From Staphylococcus sp. KG4-3 (GTDB taxonomy: Bacteria; Bacillota; Bacilli; Staphylococcales; Staphylococcaceae), in contig NZ_CP166245.1 in NCBI RefSeq assembly GCF_033597815.2, positions 1,612,001 to 1,676,000 on the forward strand: a DNA stretch of 64,000 nucleotides, in the 5' to 3' direction. Below are positions 30,247 through 42,352 of this stretch, in pieces. Under the pieces are notes generated by a model, which saw only the letters and a list, made by a program, of their open reading frames with translations, did not search any database and was not told the origin of the DNA. A program made the translations under genes and the position numbers. Positions within the stretch are counted from its first letter, which is position 1; every line of letters starts with the position of its first letter.

Positions 30247-32523
30247 TTATACTAAGATTTTTTCGTCATTTGATTTTTTCTCTTTATAAACTACAAGTTT
30301 ATTATCATCAGATTTTTTAAGTTGACGTTTCTTCATAATACCCCAAAGCGGTACTGCGATAAATACAGAAGAAAATACGCCGGAAATCAATCCGATTAAT
30401 AATGCTAGTGAGAAATTAAAGATACTTGGAGCGCCAAGTAACAATAATGCAATAACAACAATAACTACTGTTAATACTGTGTTTATAGAACGTGTCATTG
30501 TCTGACGAATTGATCTATTAACAATATCATCAATTTGGGATTTCTTAGTAATCACTTTTACTTTGTGTAAATTTTCTCTAACTCTATCAAATGTAACAAT
30601 AGTGTCATTTATTGAATAACCAATAATTGTTAACACAGCTGCTATAAATGTAATATCTACTTCTAATCTAAATAAACTGAACACTGCGACAATCATAAAT
30701 GCATCATGTAATAATGCGAGCACAGATGAAAGTCCCATGCGCCATTCGAATCTAAATGTAATATAGATGATAATGCCGATTGCAGCATATAGTAATGCGA
30801 GCATAGCATTTTTAGCAAGTTCTTGGCCTATTACTGGTGAAACCGTATTAACAGTTGGTTTGTGACCAAATTGATCATCTATCGTATCCTGTATTTTAGA
30901 TACTTCATCTTTAGATAAATCTTTTTTGAATTGAACTGTTGCCGTTTTACCATTTTCACCTAAAGATACTTGGTTAGGTCTAAAATCATTATCTTCTAAA
31001 GTATTTTTAACCTTAGTTTCAGTGACTTTATTATCTGATTCAAAGTCAACTCGAGTACCACTTGTAAAATCAATACCTAAGTTTAACTTAAATACAAATA
31101 AAATAATTGCACCTACGGCGATTATAAGTACACTTAGTCCTAGCAATGGTTTAGCAAGTTTCATAAAGTCAATGCGTTCATATGGTGTTTTCAAATCATG
31201 GATTTCTTTTTTATCGTTAATATCATGAATATTTTTCTTACTTACACCGAACAACCAATTTGATTTTTTAAAGTAATTAGATGACACAAGTAAAGTTAGC
31301 AACCATCTTGATAGGAATACAGCTGTTACAAATATCATTAAAATACCTAATAATAACATTGTAGCGAAACCTTTAACTGAACTTTCACCAAAGAAAAATA
31401 GTACAGCAGCAGCAATTACTGTTGTTAACTGGGCATCTACTATAGTTAAGAAAGAGCTCTTATTCGCTTTTTTATATGCCTGTTTAAGTGTACGTCCAAT
31501 CTTCAGTTCATCTTTTATCCGCTCATACATAATTATATTAGCATCAACAGCCATACCAACACCTAGTACTAATGCTGCTAGACCTGGAAGCGTCAATACT
31601 CCTGAAATAAAGTTAAATGCTAATAACGTTAAGTAAATATATGCTGTTAACGCAATTATAGCAACTAAACCAGGCAAACGGTAGAATCCTAACATGAATA
31701 GATAAATAACAGCAATACCGATTGCAGCAGCAAATACCGTTTTATCTAAAGCATCTTGACCAAATTGAGCACCTACAGAATTTGAATATATTTCATTCAA
31801 GTCAACTGGTAGTGAACCAGAATTTAGTAAATCTGCAATTTGTTTTGCTTTTTCTACGCCTTCTTCACCATTAAAACCACCTGAAATTTCAACGCTATCG
31901 GAGTTTATCGGTTGATCAACCGAAGCTGCAGAAACATATTTAGGATCTTTCTTATTCATTTCTTTATGATAAGTGTCACCTTTTTCATGATCTAGCCATA
32001 CGACCATAACATTTTCATCTTTTTTAGAAATTTCTTCAGTTACTTTTTTAAATTTAGCACTATCTTTCAATTTAAATGTAACCGCTGGCTGATTCGTATT
32101 TTGTTTAAATTCTTGTTTTGCAGATCCTTGCTGAATATCTTTACCAGTTAGTTTGATATTATCATCAGCATCACGAATTGTTAAATTCGCTTGAGAAGAT
32201 AATATCTCACGTGCTTGTGATTGGTTTTTAACACCGGCAAGTTGTACGCGAATTCTATTTTTATCTTCTACTTGTATCTTAGGTTCCGAAACCCCTAAGA
32301 CGTTCACACGATTTTCAAGCGTTTTAGCCGTAGCTTTTACCGCTTTATCGTCTATTTTATCACCTTTTTGTAAAGGATCTACTTGGTATAAGACTTCAAA
32401 TCCACCTTGCAAATCAAGACCAAGATTAACATCCTTAACTACGCTCTTATACGTGAGTCCCATGCCTGCAAACAGGAGCACTACAAGTAATATAAACGCA
32501 ACTATTCGATTACTTTTCTTCAC
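30247..32523 (-). CDS. secDF: Protein translocase subunit SecDF (fused)
   Basis: The 758-residue membrane protein joins SecD and SecF in one chain, as in other staphylococci and bacilli. It has an N-terminal membrane helix, the large extracytoplasmic P1 domain with GLDLQGGFEV (about 35-45), five SecD helices ending near residue 420, a second start (LGIDFTSGTRVDFES) for the SecF half, and five more helices, with the conserved GYSINDTIVTFDRVREN near 650. It uses the proton gradient to aid late steps of Sec export. yajC lies 530 bases upstream. Confidence 0.96.
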   Translation of the reverse strand: MKKSNRIVAFILLVVLLFAGMGLTYKSVVKDVNLGLDLQGGFEVLYQVDPLQKGDKIDDKAVKATAKTLENRVNVLGVSEPKIQVEDKNRIRVQLAGVKNQSQAREILSSQANLTIRDADDNIKLTGKDIQQGSAKQEFKQNTNQPAVTFKLKDSAKFKKVTEEISKKDENVMVVWLDHEKGDTYHKEMNKKDPKYVSAASVDQPINSDSVEISGGFNGEEGVEKAKQIADLLNSGSLPVDLNEIYSNSVGAQFGQDALDKTVFAAAIGIAVIYLFMLGFYRLPGLVAIIALTAYIYLTLLAFNFISGVLTLPGLAALVLGVGMAVDANIIMYERIKDELKIGRTLKQAYKKANKSSFLTIVDAQLTTVIAAAVLFFFGESSVKGFATMLLLGILMIFVTAVFLSRWLLTLLVSSNYFKKSNWLFGVSKKNIHDINDKKEIHDLKTPYERIDFMKLAKPLLGLSVLIIAVGAIILFVFKLNLGIDFTSGTRVDFESDNKVTETKVKNTLEDNDFRPNQVSLGENGKTATVQFKKDLSKDEVSKIQDTIDDQFGHKPTVNTVSPVIGQELAKNAMLALLYAAIGIIIYITFRFEWRMGLSSVLALLHDAFMIVAVFSLFRLEVDITFIAAVLTIIGYSINDTIVTFDRVRENLHKVKVITKKSQIDDIVNRSIRQTMTRSINTVLTVVIVVIALLLLGAPSIFNFSLALLIGLISGVFSSVFIAVPLWGIMKKRQLKKSDDNKLVVYKEKKSNDEKILV

Positions 32524-32971
32524 TTGAACACCTCATTCTAAGCTTATGTTTTAAGAATACGCTTCTAATATCAATTATTGCAAGTTTTATTAAACTACGC
32601 TAAATTATCTAAACGACCTATATATCTTAACATATTACATCCTGTGTAAAAACTAACTCTATTAAATATTGTGAGAAAATTTAATTGTAAGCGTTACAAT
32701 TATAGAATCTATTCGTATTAAATGTTTTAAAGATATAGGCATATGATGCGTAAGATATACCTTAAAGTATAACATGACCTGAATAAAATGGCCTTTAAGT
32801 AAATGAAGTTATGTCATTTATTTTGAATATTTAATTAGAATTAAATAAATAAAACAAATATTAAAAATAGCATTTGGTGTTTATTATGTTGAATAAATCA
32901 ATTGATAACAGAGCCAAATTTGGTTTGAAAGTTCACTTCACTGCTATTTCTAAAAATAACTATGCAAACAT
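32524..32971. other. Intergenic region between secDF and yajC
   Basis: It holds the secDF promoter on the minus strand. A near-palindrome ATTGTAA-GCG-TTACAAT sits at 32684-32700; it resembles but does not match a CcpA site, being one base short. A rightward ORF of 32 codons (32886-32984) runs into the following hairpin, with a weak ribosome site; I do not call it a gene. Confidence 0.5.
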
Positions 32972-33009
32972 AAATAAACCTTAGGAGAATTATCCCCTAA
33001 GGTTTATTT
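32972..33009. terminator. Terminator after yajC
   Basis: AAATAAACCTTAGG and CCTAAGGTTTATTT form a perfect 14-bp stem with a 10-base loop. It lies about 40 bases past the yajC stop on the minus strand and would also stop rightward transcripts. Confidence 0.85.
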
Positions 33010-33051
33010 ATTTCAAAATTAATACATTCCCATGTATCAATACATTATTTA

Positions 33052-33312
33052 TTATGAAGGATCAACTTGTTTGATAGCAGGTTTTTCTAAAGTGATTTCA
33101 GTACCATTACCATTTAAAGTTAATACAACTGTAGTTTCATCAACACTGCGTACAGTACCTTTGATACCGCCGATAGTTGTTACACGTTGGCCAGAAGTAA
33201 CTTGGCTAATCATTTCACGATGCTCTTTAGCCTTTTTCTGTTGTGGTCTTATTAAGAAGAACCACATTAATACTAATAATAAAATTGGTAATATCAATGA
33301 AGTAAATTGCAT
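33052..33312 (-). CDS. yajC: Preprotein translocase subunit YajC
   Basis: An 86-residue protein with one N-terminal membrane helix (ILPILLLVLMWFFLIRPQQKK) and a short SH3-like cytoplasmic domain (VTSGQRVTTIGGIKGTV), the full YajC layout. It accompanies SecDF in the membrane. It follows tgt by about 20 bases, completing the conserved queA-tgt-yajC-secDF order. Confidence 0.95.
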   Translation of the reverse strand: MQFTSLILPILLLVLMWFFLIRPQQKKAKEHREMISQVTSGQRVTTIGGIKGTVRSVDETTVVLTLNGNGTEITLEKPAIKQVDPS

Positions 33313-33330
33313 TATTTTATTTCTCCCTTT

Positions 33331-35516
<2,186 letters not shown>

Positions 35517-35518
35517 AC

Positions 35519-36523
35519 TTATTCCCTCTTTTCATTCTTCTTACTAAAATGCTCAAATGCATAAGGTGTCGCTTTACGACCACGGGGCGTACGTTCGATA
35601 AAACCCTTCTGAATTAAAAAAGGCTCATAAACATCTTCAATTGTAACCCGCTCTTCACCAATCGAAACAGCAATAGTATCTAACCCAACAGGGCCACCTT
35701 TATATTGCTCCAAAATACAATTCATCATTTTATGATCAATGTAATCCAATCCTTCATCATCAACTTGTAGCAATTGCAATGATGCTCTTGTGGTTGCAAT
35801 ACAGATTAATTCGTCATCATTGACTTGTTGAAAATCACGAACCCGCTTTAATAACCTATTGGCCACCCTAGGTGTACCACGACTACGTTTCGCTAATTCT
35901 ATAGCGCTTTCCTCATCAATTGAAGTACCAAGTACTTCTGCAGTACGCACAATAATTTCTTTTAATTCATGTTCTTTATAATATTCTAATCTGAGGTGCA
36001 CACCAAACCTGTCTCGCAATGGGGCCGTCAAACTACCAGCACGAGTCGTCGCACCAATTAATGTGAATGGTGGTAAGTCTATACGTATACTACGCGCTTC
36101 TTCACCTTTGCCTATAACAATATCTAGAAAGAAATCTTCCATAGCTGGGTACAAAACTTCTTCTACCACACTGCTTAGTCTATGAATTTCATCTATAAAT
36201 AAAACATCACCAGGTTGTAAACTAGAAAGAATTGCAGCTAAATCTCCTGGCCTTTCTATCGAAGGCCCGGAAATCGTTCTAATGTTAACATCCATTTCAT
36301 TTGCAATAATGTTAGACAAAGTCGTTTTACCTAATCCAGGGGGGCCGAATAATAGCACATGGTCTAATGGCTCTTGTCTAATTTTAGCTGCTTTTATAAA
36401 CACCTCTAAATTCGATTTAATTGTTGATTGACCTATGTACTGACGTAATTTAGTCGGTCGCAATGAAAATTCAAATGATGATTCCTCATCATGTATAGAT
36501 TGATCTACCATTCTATCGTCCAT
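35519..36523 (-). CDS. ruvB: Holliday junction branch migration ATPase RuvB
   Basis: The 334-residue AAA+ ring ATPase has Walker [16 protein letters not shown] near residue 60, Walker [11 protein letters not shown] near 110, sensor 1 [19 protein letters not shown] near 160, and the C-terminal winged helix with RTPRGRKAT. It drives branch migration with RuvA, encoded just upstream. Confidence 0.98.
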   Translation of the reverse strand: MDDRMVDQSIHDEESSFEFSLRPTKLRQYIGQSTIKSNLEVFIKAAKIRQEPLDHVLLFGPPGLGKTTLSNIIANEMDVNIRTISGPSIERPGDLAAILSSLQPGDVLFIDEIHRLSSVVEEVLYPAMEDFFLDIVIGKGEEARSIRIDLPPFTLIGATTRAGSLTAPLRDRFGVHLRLEYYKEHELKEIIVRTAEVLGTSIDEESAIELAKRSRGTPRVANRLLKRVRDFQQVNDDELICIATTRASLQLLQVDDEGLDYIDHKMMNCILEQYKGGPVGLDTIAVSIGEERVTIEDVYEPFLIQKGFIERTPRGRKATPYAFEHFSKKNEKRE

Positions 36524-36554
36524 TGATTACACCCCTTTAAAATATTATTTGTAA

Positions 36555-37157
36555 TTATGATATCAATAATTGCAGTCCTTTTTTAACTGCATCATCTACA
36601 GATTCGAACGAGTCTTTAGCTAATGCTTTTTCTACTTTTGTTAGCTCTCGTTTTGAGTATCCTAACGCTTCCAATGCTAAAAGTGCTTCTTTAATAATCG
36701 GTGTATTATCACTAAGTGAAGCTTCAACATTTAATATTTGGCTACTATCTACTTCGTTTATTTGAACTTTTCCTTTAAGATCTAATACGATTTGTCGTGC
36801 TGTTTTTTTACCAATACCAGGGAATTTTGTTAAATAGGCATCATTTTCGTTCTCTATAGCTATCTTAACTTCATTAGGCGAACTACTAGCTAATATAGCT
36901 AACGCAGATTTTGGTCCAATACCTGTTACTTTAATTAAGCTTAAAAACATATCTTTTTCTTCTTGATTTATGAATCCATAAAGAAGTTGAGCATCTTCTC
37001 TAACTATTAATGACGTATGAATTACAACTTCTTGTTCCATAAATTTTTGAAAACGGTAAGAATTGGGCGTTTGAATTTCGTATCCTACACCTGAGGCTTC
37101 TACAACCACGTGTGTAGGGTTCAAAACTGCTAACGTCCCCTTTATATATGCATACAT
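36555..37157 (-). CDS. ruvA: Holliday junction DNA-binding protein RuvA
   Basis: The 200-residue protein has the N-terminal OB domain ([20 protein letters not shown]), two helix-hairpin-helix motifs ([13 protein letters not shown] and [13 protein letters not shown]) and the C-terminal RuvB-binding domain ([18 protein letters not shown]). It is a tetramer that grips the four-way junction. 31 bases separate it from ruvB. Confidence 0.97.
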   Translation of the reverse strand: MYAYIKGTLAVLNPTHVVVEASGVGYEIQTPNSYRFQKFMEQEVVIHTSLIVREDAQLLYGFINQEEKDMFLSLIKVTGIGPKSALAILASSSPNEVKIAIENENDAYLTKFPGIGKKTARQIVLDLKGKVQINEVDSSQILNVEASLSDNTPIIKEALLALEALGYSKRELTKVEKALAKDSFESVDDAVKKGLQLLIS

Positions 37158-37169
37158 AGTTACACTTCC

Positions 37170-37625
37170 TTATATAGTCATACTAATTAATTCTACTTTA
37201 GAAACGTGATCAATAACTCGCAACGCTTCCATAACATCATCAATTTCTAAATTTGTACCTTTAGCATCTAATGAAAGTGTAATCGTTGCTCTACTTTCCA
37301 TTGGTATACTTTGATGAATTGTTAATACTGACAAACTTAAACTTGATAAAGTATTTAAAACTTCTGCCAACATCCCTACGATATCATTCACATATAATAT
37401 TAATGTGAATTCACGTGTAGACTCCATTTTTTCATCAATAGGGAATATTGTATCTCTATATTTATAAAAAGCACTTCTTGATAAATCGAATTGTTTAACT
37501 GCTTCAAATATGGACAGTGACGGATCATTTTTTAAAACTTCTTTAATTTTTAAGGTTTTTACAACAGATTCTGGTAATACATCCTCGCGAATTAAGTAAA
37601 ACTTTTTATAATCTTTTTTGTCCAT
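37170..37625 (-). CDS. ACT domain-containing protein (PheB type)
   Basis: The 151-residue protein has an N-terminal helical segment with a helix-turn-helix look (SIFEAVKQFDLSRSAFYKYRD) and a C-terminal ACT domain (LILYVNDIVGMLAEVLNTLSSL). Named PheB in Bacillus by location, but it is not a chorismate mutase; its ligand is unknown. ATG 37625 is preferred, with AGGAG nine bases upstream, over a TTG two codons earlier. It follows obg directly, as in other Firmicutes. Confidence 0.88.
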   Translation of the reverse strand: MDKKDYKKFYLIREDVLPESVVKTLKIKEVLKNDPSLSIFEAVKQFDLSRSAFYKYRDTIFPIDEKMESTREFTLILYVNDIVGMLAEVLNTLSSLSLSVLTIHQSIPMESRATITLSLDAKGTNLEIDDVMEALRVIDHVSKVELISMTI

Positions 37626-37637
37626 TTTCAAGCACTC

Positions 37638-38933
37638 CTATTCAACGAATTCAAATTCTCCACCAAGGATTCTAACAATATCTCCATTTTTACATCCGCG
37701 TGCTCTCAATGCTTCATCAATACCCATAGAACGCATTTGACGCGCAAATCTACGTACAGCAGGGTCACTATTAAAGTCAGTCATTTTGAACATTCTTTCG
37801 ATTGCTTTACCACTTACAACGTATGCAGCATCATCATCGCGTGTAATTGTGAATTTATCTTGACTAGGTGTATGTTTGTAAATCACTCTATTAACACCTA
37901 AATCTTCTTCTTCATCTTTACTAAAGTCAATGTCTTTTACTTCTTCTAATTTGTCTGCTATAGCATAAAGCAGTTCATCAATATGGTCATGCATAAATGT
38001 TGAAAGTGGGATAATGTGCACAGAATCATCATTCAAAGCTTCTTTAAATGCTTTTAAATTCTCTTCTGCGTTAGGCATATCCATTTTATTAGCAACCACA
38101 ATTTGAGGTCGCTCCTCTAAACGATGTTCGTAGGCATTTAATTCCTCATTAATAACTTTATAATCTTCATAAGGATCACGACCTTCAGATCCACTCATAT
38201 CTACCATGTGAACTATTACTTTTGTACGTTCAACGTGTTTTAAAAATTGATGTCCTAATCCTACACCTTCAGACGCACCTTCTATTAATCCTGGTAAGTC
38301 TGCCATTACAAAACTTCTTTGATCCTTCGTAGAAACTACACCAAGATTAGGTTTAATTGTTGTGAAATGGTATGCACCTATCTTAGGTTTAGCTTTAGAT
38401 ACAATAGATAATAAAGTAGATTTACCTACACTTGGGAAACCTACTAACCCAACATCAGCTAGCAATTTTAATTCTAAGGTAACGTCAATTTCTTCACCAG
38501 GTTCACCATTTTCACTGAAATCTGGTGCTGGGTTTCTAGGAGATGCAAAACGTGAATTTCCTCGACCGCCTCGACCACCTTTAGCCACTACTGCACGTTG
38601 ACCATTTTCAACTAAATCAGCTAAAACCTCTTCTGTTTCAACGCTTTTAATAATCGTACCAGGTGGAACTTTTAATACGAGTTCCTCCGCATTTTTACCA
38701 TGCATATTACTACTTTGACCGGCATCGCCTCTTTTGGCCTTGAAATGTGTTTGGTATCTAAAATCTAATAATGTTCTCAAACCTTCATCTACTTCAAATA
38801 TAATAGATGCACCATCGCCACCATCACCGCCAGCTGGACCACCGAATGGAACATATTTCTCTCTACGATATGCTGTTATACCGTTACCACCATCACCTGC
38901 TTTAAGTGATATTTTTACTTGATCGACAAACAT
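37638..38933 (-). CDS. obg: GTPase ObgE/CgtA
   Basis: The 431-residue protein has the glycine-rich Obg fold (about 1-158, [20 protein letters not shown]), the G domain with P-loop [12 protein letters not shown] near residue 167, DLPGL and NKMD, and a C-terminal OCT domain (from about 355). It acts in 50S ribosome assembly and stress control linked to ppGpp. Separate from rpmA by a terminator at 39026-39053, so it starts its own transcript towards the ACT protein and ruvAB. Confidence 0.97.
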   Translation of the reverse strand: MFVDQVKISLKAGDGGNGITAYRREKYVPFGGPAGGDGGDGASIIFEVDEGLRTLLDFRYQTHFKAKRGDAGQSSNMHGKNAEELVLKVPPGTIIKSVETEEVLADLVENGQRAVVAKGGRGGRGNSRFASPRNPAPDFSENGEPGEEIDVTLELKLLADVGLVGFPSVGKSTLLSIVSKAKPKIGAYHFTTIKPNLGVVSTKDQRSFVMADLPGLIEGASEGVGLGHQFLKHVERTKVIVHMVDMSGSEGRDPYEDYKVINEELNAYEHRLEERPQIVVANKMDMPNAEENLKAFKEALNDDSVHIIPLSTFMHDHIDELLYAIADKLEEVKDIDFSKDEEEDLGVNRVIYKHTPSQDKFTITRDDDAAYVVSGKAIERMFKMTDFNSDPAVRRFARQMRSMGIDEALRARGCKNGDIVRILGGEFEFVE

Positions 38934-39025
38934 GATTTCACCTCTTTTTCTTAAAATTCATTTTTTTATATCATTCTGTATATTATATCATTATCTCATT
39001 AACTAGAAAATAAAGACAAAAAATA

Positions 39026-39053
39026 AACACCAGAAGTGATCACTTCTGGTGTT
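39026..39053 (-). terminator. Terminator after rpmA
   Basis: A perfect 28-base palindrome (AACACCAGAAGTGA plus complement) followed on the minus strand by TTATTTTTTG. It ends the rplU-prp-rpmA transcript. Confidence 0.9.
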
Positions 39054-39065
39054 AACGATGACAAA

Positions 39066-39350
39066 TTACTCAGCTGCTGCGTAAACAGAAACTTGTTTTT
39101 TGTCGCGACCTTTGCGTTCAAATTTAACCACGCCGTCGATTTTAGCGAATAATGTATCGTCGCCACCACGACCTACATTTTCACCAGGATAAATTTTAGT
39201 ACCACGTTGGCGGAATAAGATTGAACCACCTGTAACGTGTTGACCATCAGCACGTTTAGCTCCTAAACGTTTAGAAACTGAGTCACGTCCGTTTTTTGTA
39301 GAACCAAGTCCTTTTTTAGATGAGAAGAACTGTAAATTTAATTTTAACAT
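39066..39350 (-). CDS. rpmA: 50S ribosomal protein L27, with cleavable N-terminal extension
   Basis: The 94-residue L27 starts [20 protein letters not shown], then the usual [10 protein letters not shown] and [12 protein letters not shown]. The nine-residue lead ending in LQFF is the Firmicute extension cut off by the Prp cysteine protease, whose gene is directly upstream; removal is essential for L27 function in S. aureus. The mature N-terminus begins at the SSKKG side and reaches the peptidyl-transferase centre. Confidence 0.97.
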   Translation of the reverse strand: MLKLNLQFFSSKKGLGSTKNGRDSVSKRLGAKRADGQHVTGGSILFRQRGTKIYPGENVGRGGDDTLFAKIDGVVKFERKGRDKKQVSVYAAAE

Positions 39351-39362
39351 TATGATTGCACC

Positions 39363-39683
39363 TCACTTATAGTTTAATCTGATATTTTCTTTATACTCTT
39401 CTTCAATGGTTTGCAACGAAACTAACATTGCTTGAAGAATTAATTGCGCTTGTTCATTAGAAGTATCTACACTTCTAATATGGAAATGTCCACCGTCATC
39501 ATTGTAATCAATATCGGGCTTCTCATTTGTTAATCCCATTATAGCATTAACACTTCCGAAAAGCACTGCGGATGCACCTGCACAAACTATATCATGTCCA
39601 TATTCGCCATGTTCTGCATGGCCATCCATGATAACATCAGTGATTTGACCGACATCGTTCAATGTAACATCAACAGTAATCAT
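39363..39683 (-). CDS. prp: Ribosomal-processing cysteine protease Prp
   Basis: The 106-residue protein shows the Prp motifs: the catalytic histidine in MDGHAEHGEYGHDIVCAGAS near residue 22 and the catalytic cysteine in the same block, IVCAGAS near residue 34. It cuts the LQFF extension of L27 encoded next. It lies between rplU and rpmA, two bases after rplU, which is the usual place in Firmicutes that have extended L27. Confidence 0.95.
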   Translation of the reverse strand: MITVDVTLNDVGQITDVIMDGHAEHGEYGHDIVCAGASAVLFGSVNAIMGLTNEKPDIDYNDDGGHFHIRSVDTSNEQAQLILQAMLVSLQTIEEEYKENIRLNYK

Positions 39684-39685
39684 AA

Positions 39686-39994
39686 TTATGCGTTGATTTT
39701 GTCGATTGTTAATTTAGTGTAAGGTTGACGATGACCTTTTTTACGTTTTGAGTCTTTACGACGTTTATATGTGAATACAGTAATCTTCTTACCGCGACCT
39801 TGTTTCTTAACAGTAGCAGTAACTGAAGCACCTTCAACAGTTGGCGCACCAACTTTAACTGCGTCTCCACCTACAAATAATACTTTGTCAAATGTGAAAG
39901 AGTCACCTTCGTTAACATCTAATTTCTCAACAAAGATTTCTTGTCCTTCTTCTACTTTAACTTGTTTTCCACCTGTTTCAATAATAGCAAACAT
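39686..39994 (-). CDS. rplU: 50S ribosomal protein L21
   Basis: The 102-residue L21 starts [18 protein letters not shown] with GGAGG nearby; a longer frame begins upstream of the ribosome site. The C-terminal basic part [19 protein letters not shown] is typical. It sits behind the L21 leader element and heads rplU-prp-rpmA. Confidence 0.97.
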   Translation of the reverse strand: MFAIIETGGKQVKVEEGQEIFVEKLDVNEGDSFTFDKVLFVGGDAVKVGAPTVEGASVTATVKKQGRGKKITVFTYKRRKDSKRKKGHRQPYTKLTIDKINA

Positions 39995-40003
39995 ACTTTG
40001 CAC

Positions 40004-40100
40004 CTCCTATAATTTAAGTCACGCCAAATTTAGGTGACATACATGTTCTTTAACCTAAATCCGAGCGGTTGTATGTAGCTAAAAACTACTCAACTACTGC
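40004..40100 (-). promoter_or_regulatory. L21 leader element of the rplU operon
   Basis: The stretch between mreD and rplU can fold around AACCTAAATC / TTTAGGT (both arms visible at 40021-40060) and the paired TACATAC segments. This matches the position and style of the Firmicute ribosomal L21 leader thought to give feedback control by L21. Fold limits are approximate. Confidence 0.65.
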
Positions 40101-40109
40101 ATTTTAGCA

Positions 40110-40634
40110 TTAGGCTTTCTTACTGTCAATCTTCAATTGCACTTTTCTAAAGAATTTAGTAATAATCGGATAGAAAATAATAAGTAATATAAAATTAAGC
40201 ACCAATGTAGGAATTAATCTATACAACACAAAATCAAATAAATTAAATGCTATCAACCCCAATATGCTATAAATAGTAGCTACATAAATTTCTAAGAAAA
40301 TTGTACTTAATAATACTATAAAGAATAACATTGTATAGTCTCTATAAAATGTTTTGAAGAAAAAGTCTTGAATTACAACGAACAGTATATAACCAAATAA
40401 ATACAAGCCATAAAAACTACCAAAATATAAATCAGTAATTAGGCCTAACACCGTAGATAATATAATAGCTACACCAAAACTTCTGTGAACACATATTATT
40501 AGTAAATACATTAAAGTCAAGTGTGGAACAAAAATTATGTCTTTCGTGCCAATTTGCATTGGTATAATTAACCCAATTGCAGTATCAATATAAAATAATA
40601 CAATACCGATAAGAAAGTAGTATAACGCACGCAT
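40110..40634 (-). CDS. mreD: Rod shape-determining protein MreD
   Basis: The 174-residue integral membrane protein has five or six membrane helices across its length and the conserved early HLTLMYLLII region. It belongs to the MreCD pair; staphylococci lack MreB, so its role is not classical rod shape. Its start overlaps the mreC stop by one base. Confidence 0.93.
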   Translation of the reverse strand: MRALYYFLIGIVLFYIDTAIGLIIPMQIGTKDIIFVPHLTLMYLLIICVHRSFGVAIILSTVLGLITDLYFGSFYGLYLFGYILFVVIQDFFFKTFYRDYTMLFFIVLLSTIFLEIYVATIYSILGLIAFNLFDFVLYRLIPTLVLNFILLIIFYPIITKFFRKVQLKIDSKKA

Positions 40635-41485
40635 TAATTATCACCACTTTCATTATCCGGTATTGTCTTAGGGTCTCTTTTAGCTACATATACATGATTT
40701 AAATCTGATAAATTAGCAGCTGTTTTAACTCTAACTTCTTTTGATAAGCCATATTCATCATTTTCTACTTTTGAAACTTCACCTATGTATATACTACTTG
40801 GTAATTGATCAGCTAAACCACTTGTAACAACCTTATCTCCTTTTTTCACACTGTCTTTATTATTAATATCAGTAATAATAAGTTCTTCATTTTTAGAATC
40901 ATAATGATCGATTAACCCAAATACATTTTTATCATCATGTTGAATATTTACTGATAAACGGTTAGCGCGTGTGTTTGTTGAAATTAAATCAACTTGTGAG
41001 GAAAATTGATTTACTTTAGAGATTCGACCTACCAATCCTTCTGAAGTCATCACAGCCATATTATTTTTTATACCATCTTTAGCACCCTGGTTAATAACTA
41101 GTGTATTCATCCATTGATCTGGATTTCTAGATAATACTGTACTAGAAATTGGTTCGAATTTAGATATATCTTCTATATCTAATTCTTTTTTATACTTTTT
41201 GTTTTCTGATTTCAGTCTTTCGTTTTCAGCTTCTAATTGTTTAACCTTGCTTTGTTGCTCTTTTGAACTATCTTTTGCAAAAAGGTTATTGATTGAACCT
41301 GTTACGAAATGAACAGGATAACTAACCGCCTTTTGACCGAATGCAACTGAATCTCCTACGTATTGTTCTACTGGTGATTGTGATTGCGAACGTAAAGATA
41401 CACCAATTAAGGCAATAAATACAATGATTGCACATAAAATAACAATCAACTTGTTGTTTTTAAAAAACTTTGACAACCTAAACAC
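40634..41485 (-). CDS. mreC: Cell shape-determining protein MreC
   Basis: The 283-residue protein has one N-terminal anchor (about residues 13-30), a coiled coil (KQLEAENERLKSENKKYKKE, about 85-105), and two extracellular beta domains (NTLVINQGAKDGI, VSTNTR-like and VVTSGLADQLP). Homologues scaffold cell-wall synthesis. It overlaps mreD by one base and has over 400 bases upstream that should hold its promoter. Confidence 0.94.
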   Translation of the reverse strand: MFRLSKFFKNNKLIVILCAIIVFIALIGVSLRSQSQSPVEQYVGDSVAFGQKAVSYPVHFVTGSINNLFAKDSSKEQQSKVKQLEAENERLKSENKKYKKELDIEDISKFEPISSTVLSRNPDQWMNTLVINQGAKDGIKNNMAVMTSEGLVGRISKVNQFSSQVDLISTNTRANRLSVNIQHDDKNVFGLIDHYDSKNEELIITDINNKDSVKKGDKVVTSGLADQLPSSIYIGEVSKVENDEYGLSKEVRVKTAANLSDLNHVYVAKRDPKTIPDNESGDN

Positions 41486-41912
41486 CTCTATTACCCGACT
41501 ATTTTACTACTTGATATTATTTTATATTACTCATAGATCGAAATAAAGTAGTAACCTTATTATTCACAAATTAAATTCTAACCACTCATTTAATATATTA
41601 AAGCTAGAACAAATATTGCTGAGATTCTACTTTAAAACATAAAATGTAGTGTTAATTTGTATTATAACAAGTTTCAAAGTAAATAGTGTACTAAAGTCTT
41701 AGATTTTCCAATTTTTTAAATCCAAAATTATGTATATAAGTTAAATGTGTTTTTAAATAAAAAAGGAAAAATTGCTATGATAATAAATTTATGCTAGTTA
41801 AACAGTGAGTTTTATTATTTTTCCAACCATTTATATTCTCACGCTTTTGCCCTTAGACAGTTTACGTTTATTTATCATTAACTATACATTAACGTTTTGT
41901 ATAAAAGCAAAA
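41486..41912. other. Intergenic region upstream of mreC
   Basis: AT-rich with no support for a gene. It should contain the mreC promoter. I see no riboswitch or repeat. Confidence 0.4.
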
Positions 41913-41942
41913 AAGCTGACACATGAAATCATGTCTCAGCTT
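41913..41942 (-). terminator. Terminator downstream of the 51-residue gene
   Basis: AAGCTGACACATGA and TCATGTCTCAGCTT form a 14-bp stem (one mismatch), followed on the minus strand by TTTTTTGC. It leaves a 185-base 3' untranslated region after the small gene at 42128. Confidence 0.85.
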
Positions 41943-42127
41943 TCGGTATACTTTTTACAACAGTACTAGAATGGAAATTGCATTTTCAATTATTGTAAAT
42001 TTTAAATTTAGACCTGTCCAACGTCAAGTCATTGAATATCCGCTAAAATTTTAAATTTCAGTTTCGATTCAAATAAATTCATTTCTTAGAAATAATTTAA
42101 CGTCCATTAATTTCAGCAAAAATATAA

Positions 42128-42283
42128 TTATTTTTCTTCTGCGTCGTTTTTTTCTGTTTCAGCAGATTTTTCAGCTTCTTTTTCGTCTTCTTTATATAAA
42201 GTTTCTTCTTTACGCCAACGTGCGAATAGATTTTGTGCTTTTGCTTGTTCATCTACTTTTTTATCTTTAGACTGTTCACTCAT
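42128..42283 (-). CDS. Small charged protein of unknown function (51 residues)
   Basis: The ORF reads MSEQSKDKKVDEQAKAQNLF, then ARWRKEETLYKEDEKEAEKS and a Glu/Lys-rich tail. It is hydrophilic, probably mostly helical, with no membrane segment. AAAGGTTGG lies before the ATG and a strong terminator follows the long 3' region, so it looks like a real, separately transcribed gene. I do not recognise a family. Confidence 0.7.
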   Translation of the reverse strand: MSEQSKDKKVDEQAKAQNLFARWRKEETLYKEDEKEAEKSAETEKNDAEEK

Positions 42284-42352
42284 AATTGACACCAACCTTT
42301 TACGTTTTTACTTATATAAGGCTAACGCATTTTTGCTGAGAATTCAAACCAC

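Noticed and set aside
32684..32700. CcpA (cre) site upstream of secDF
   Set aside because: The spacing is one base short of the cre consensus; kept only as an unexplained palindrome.
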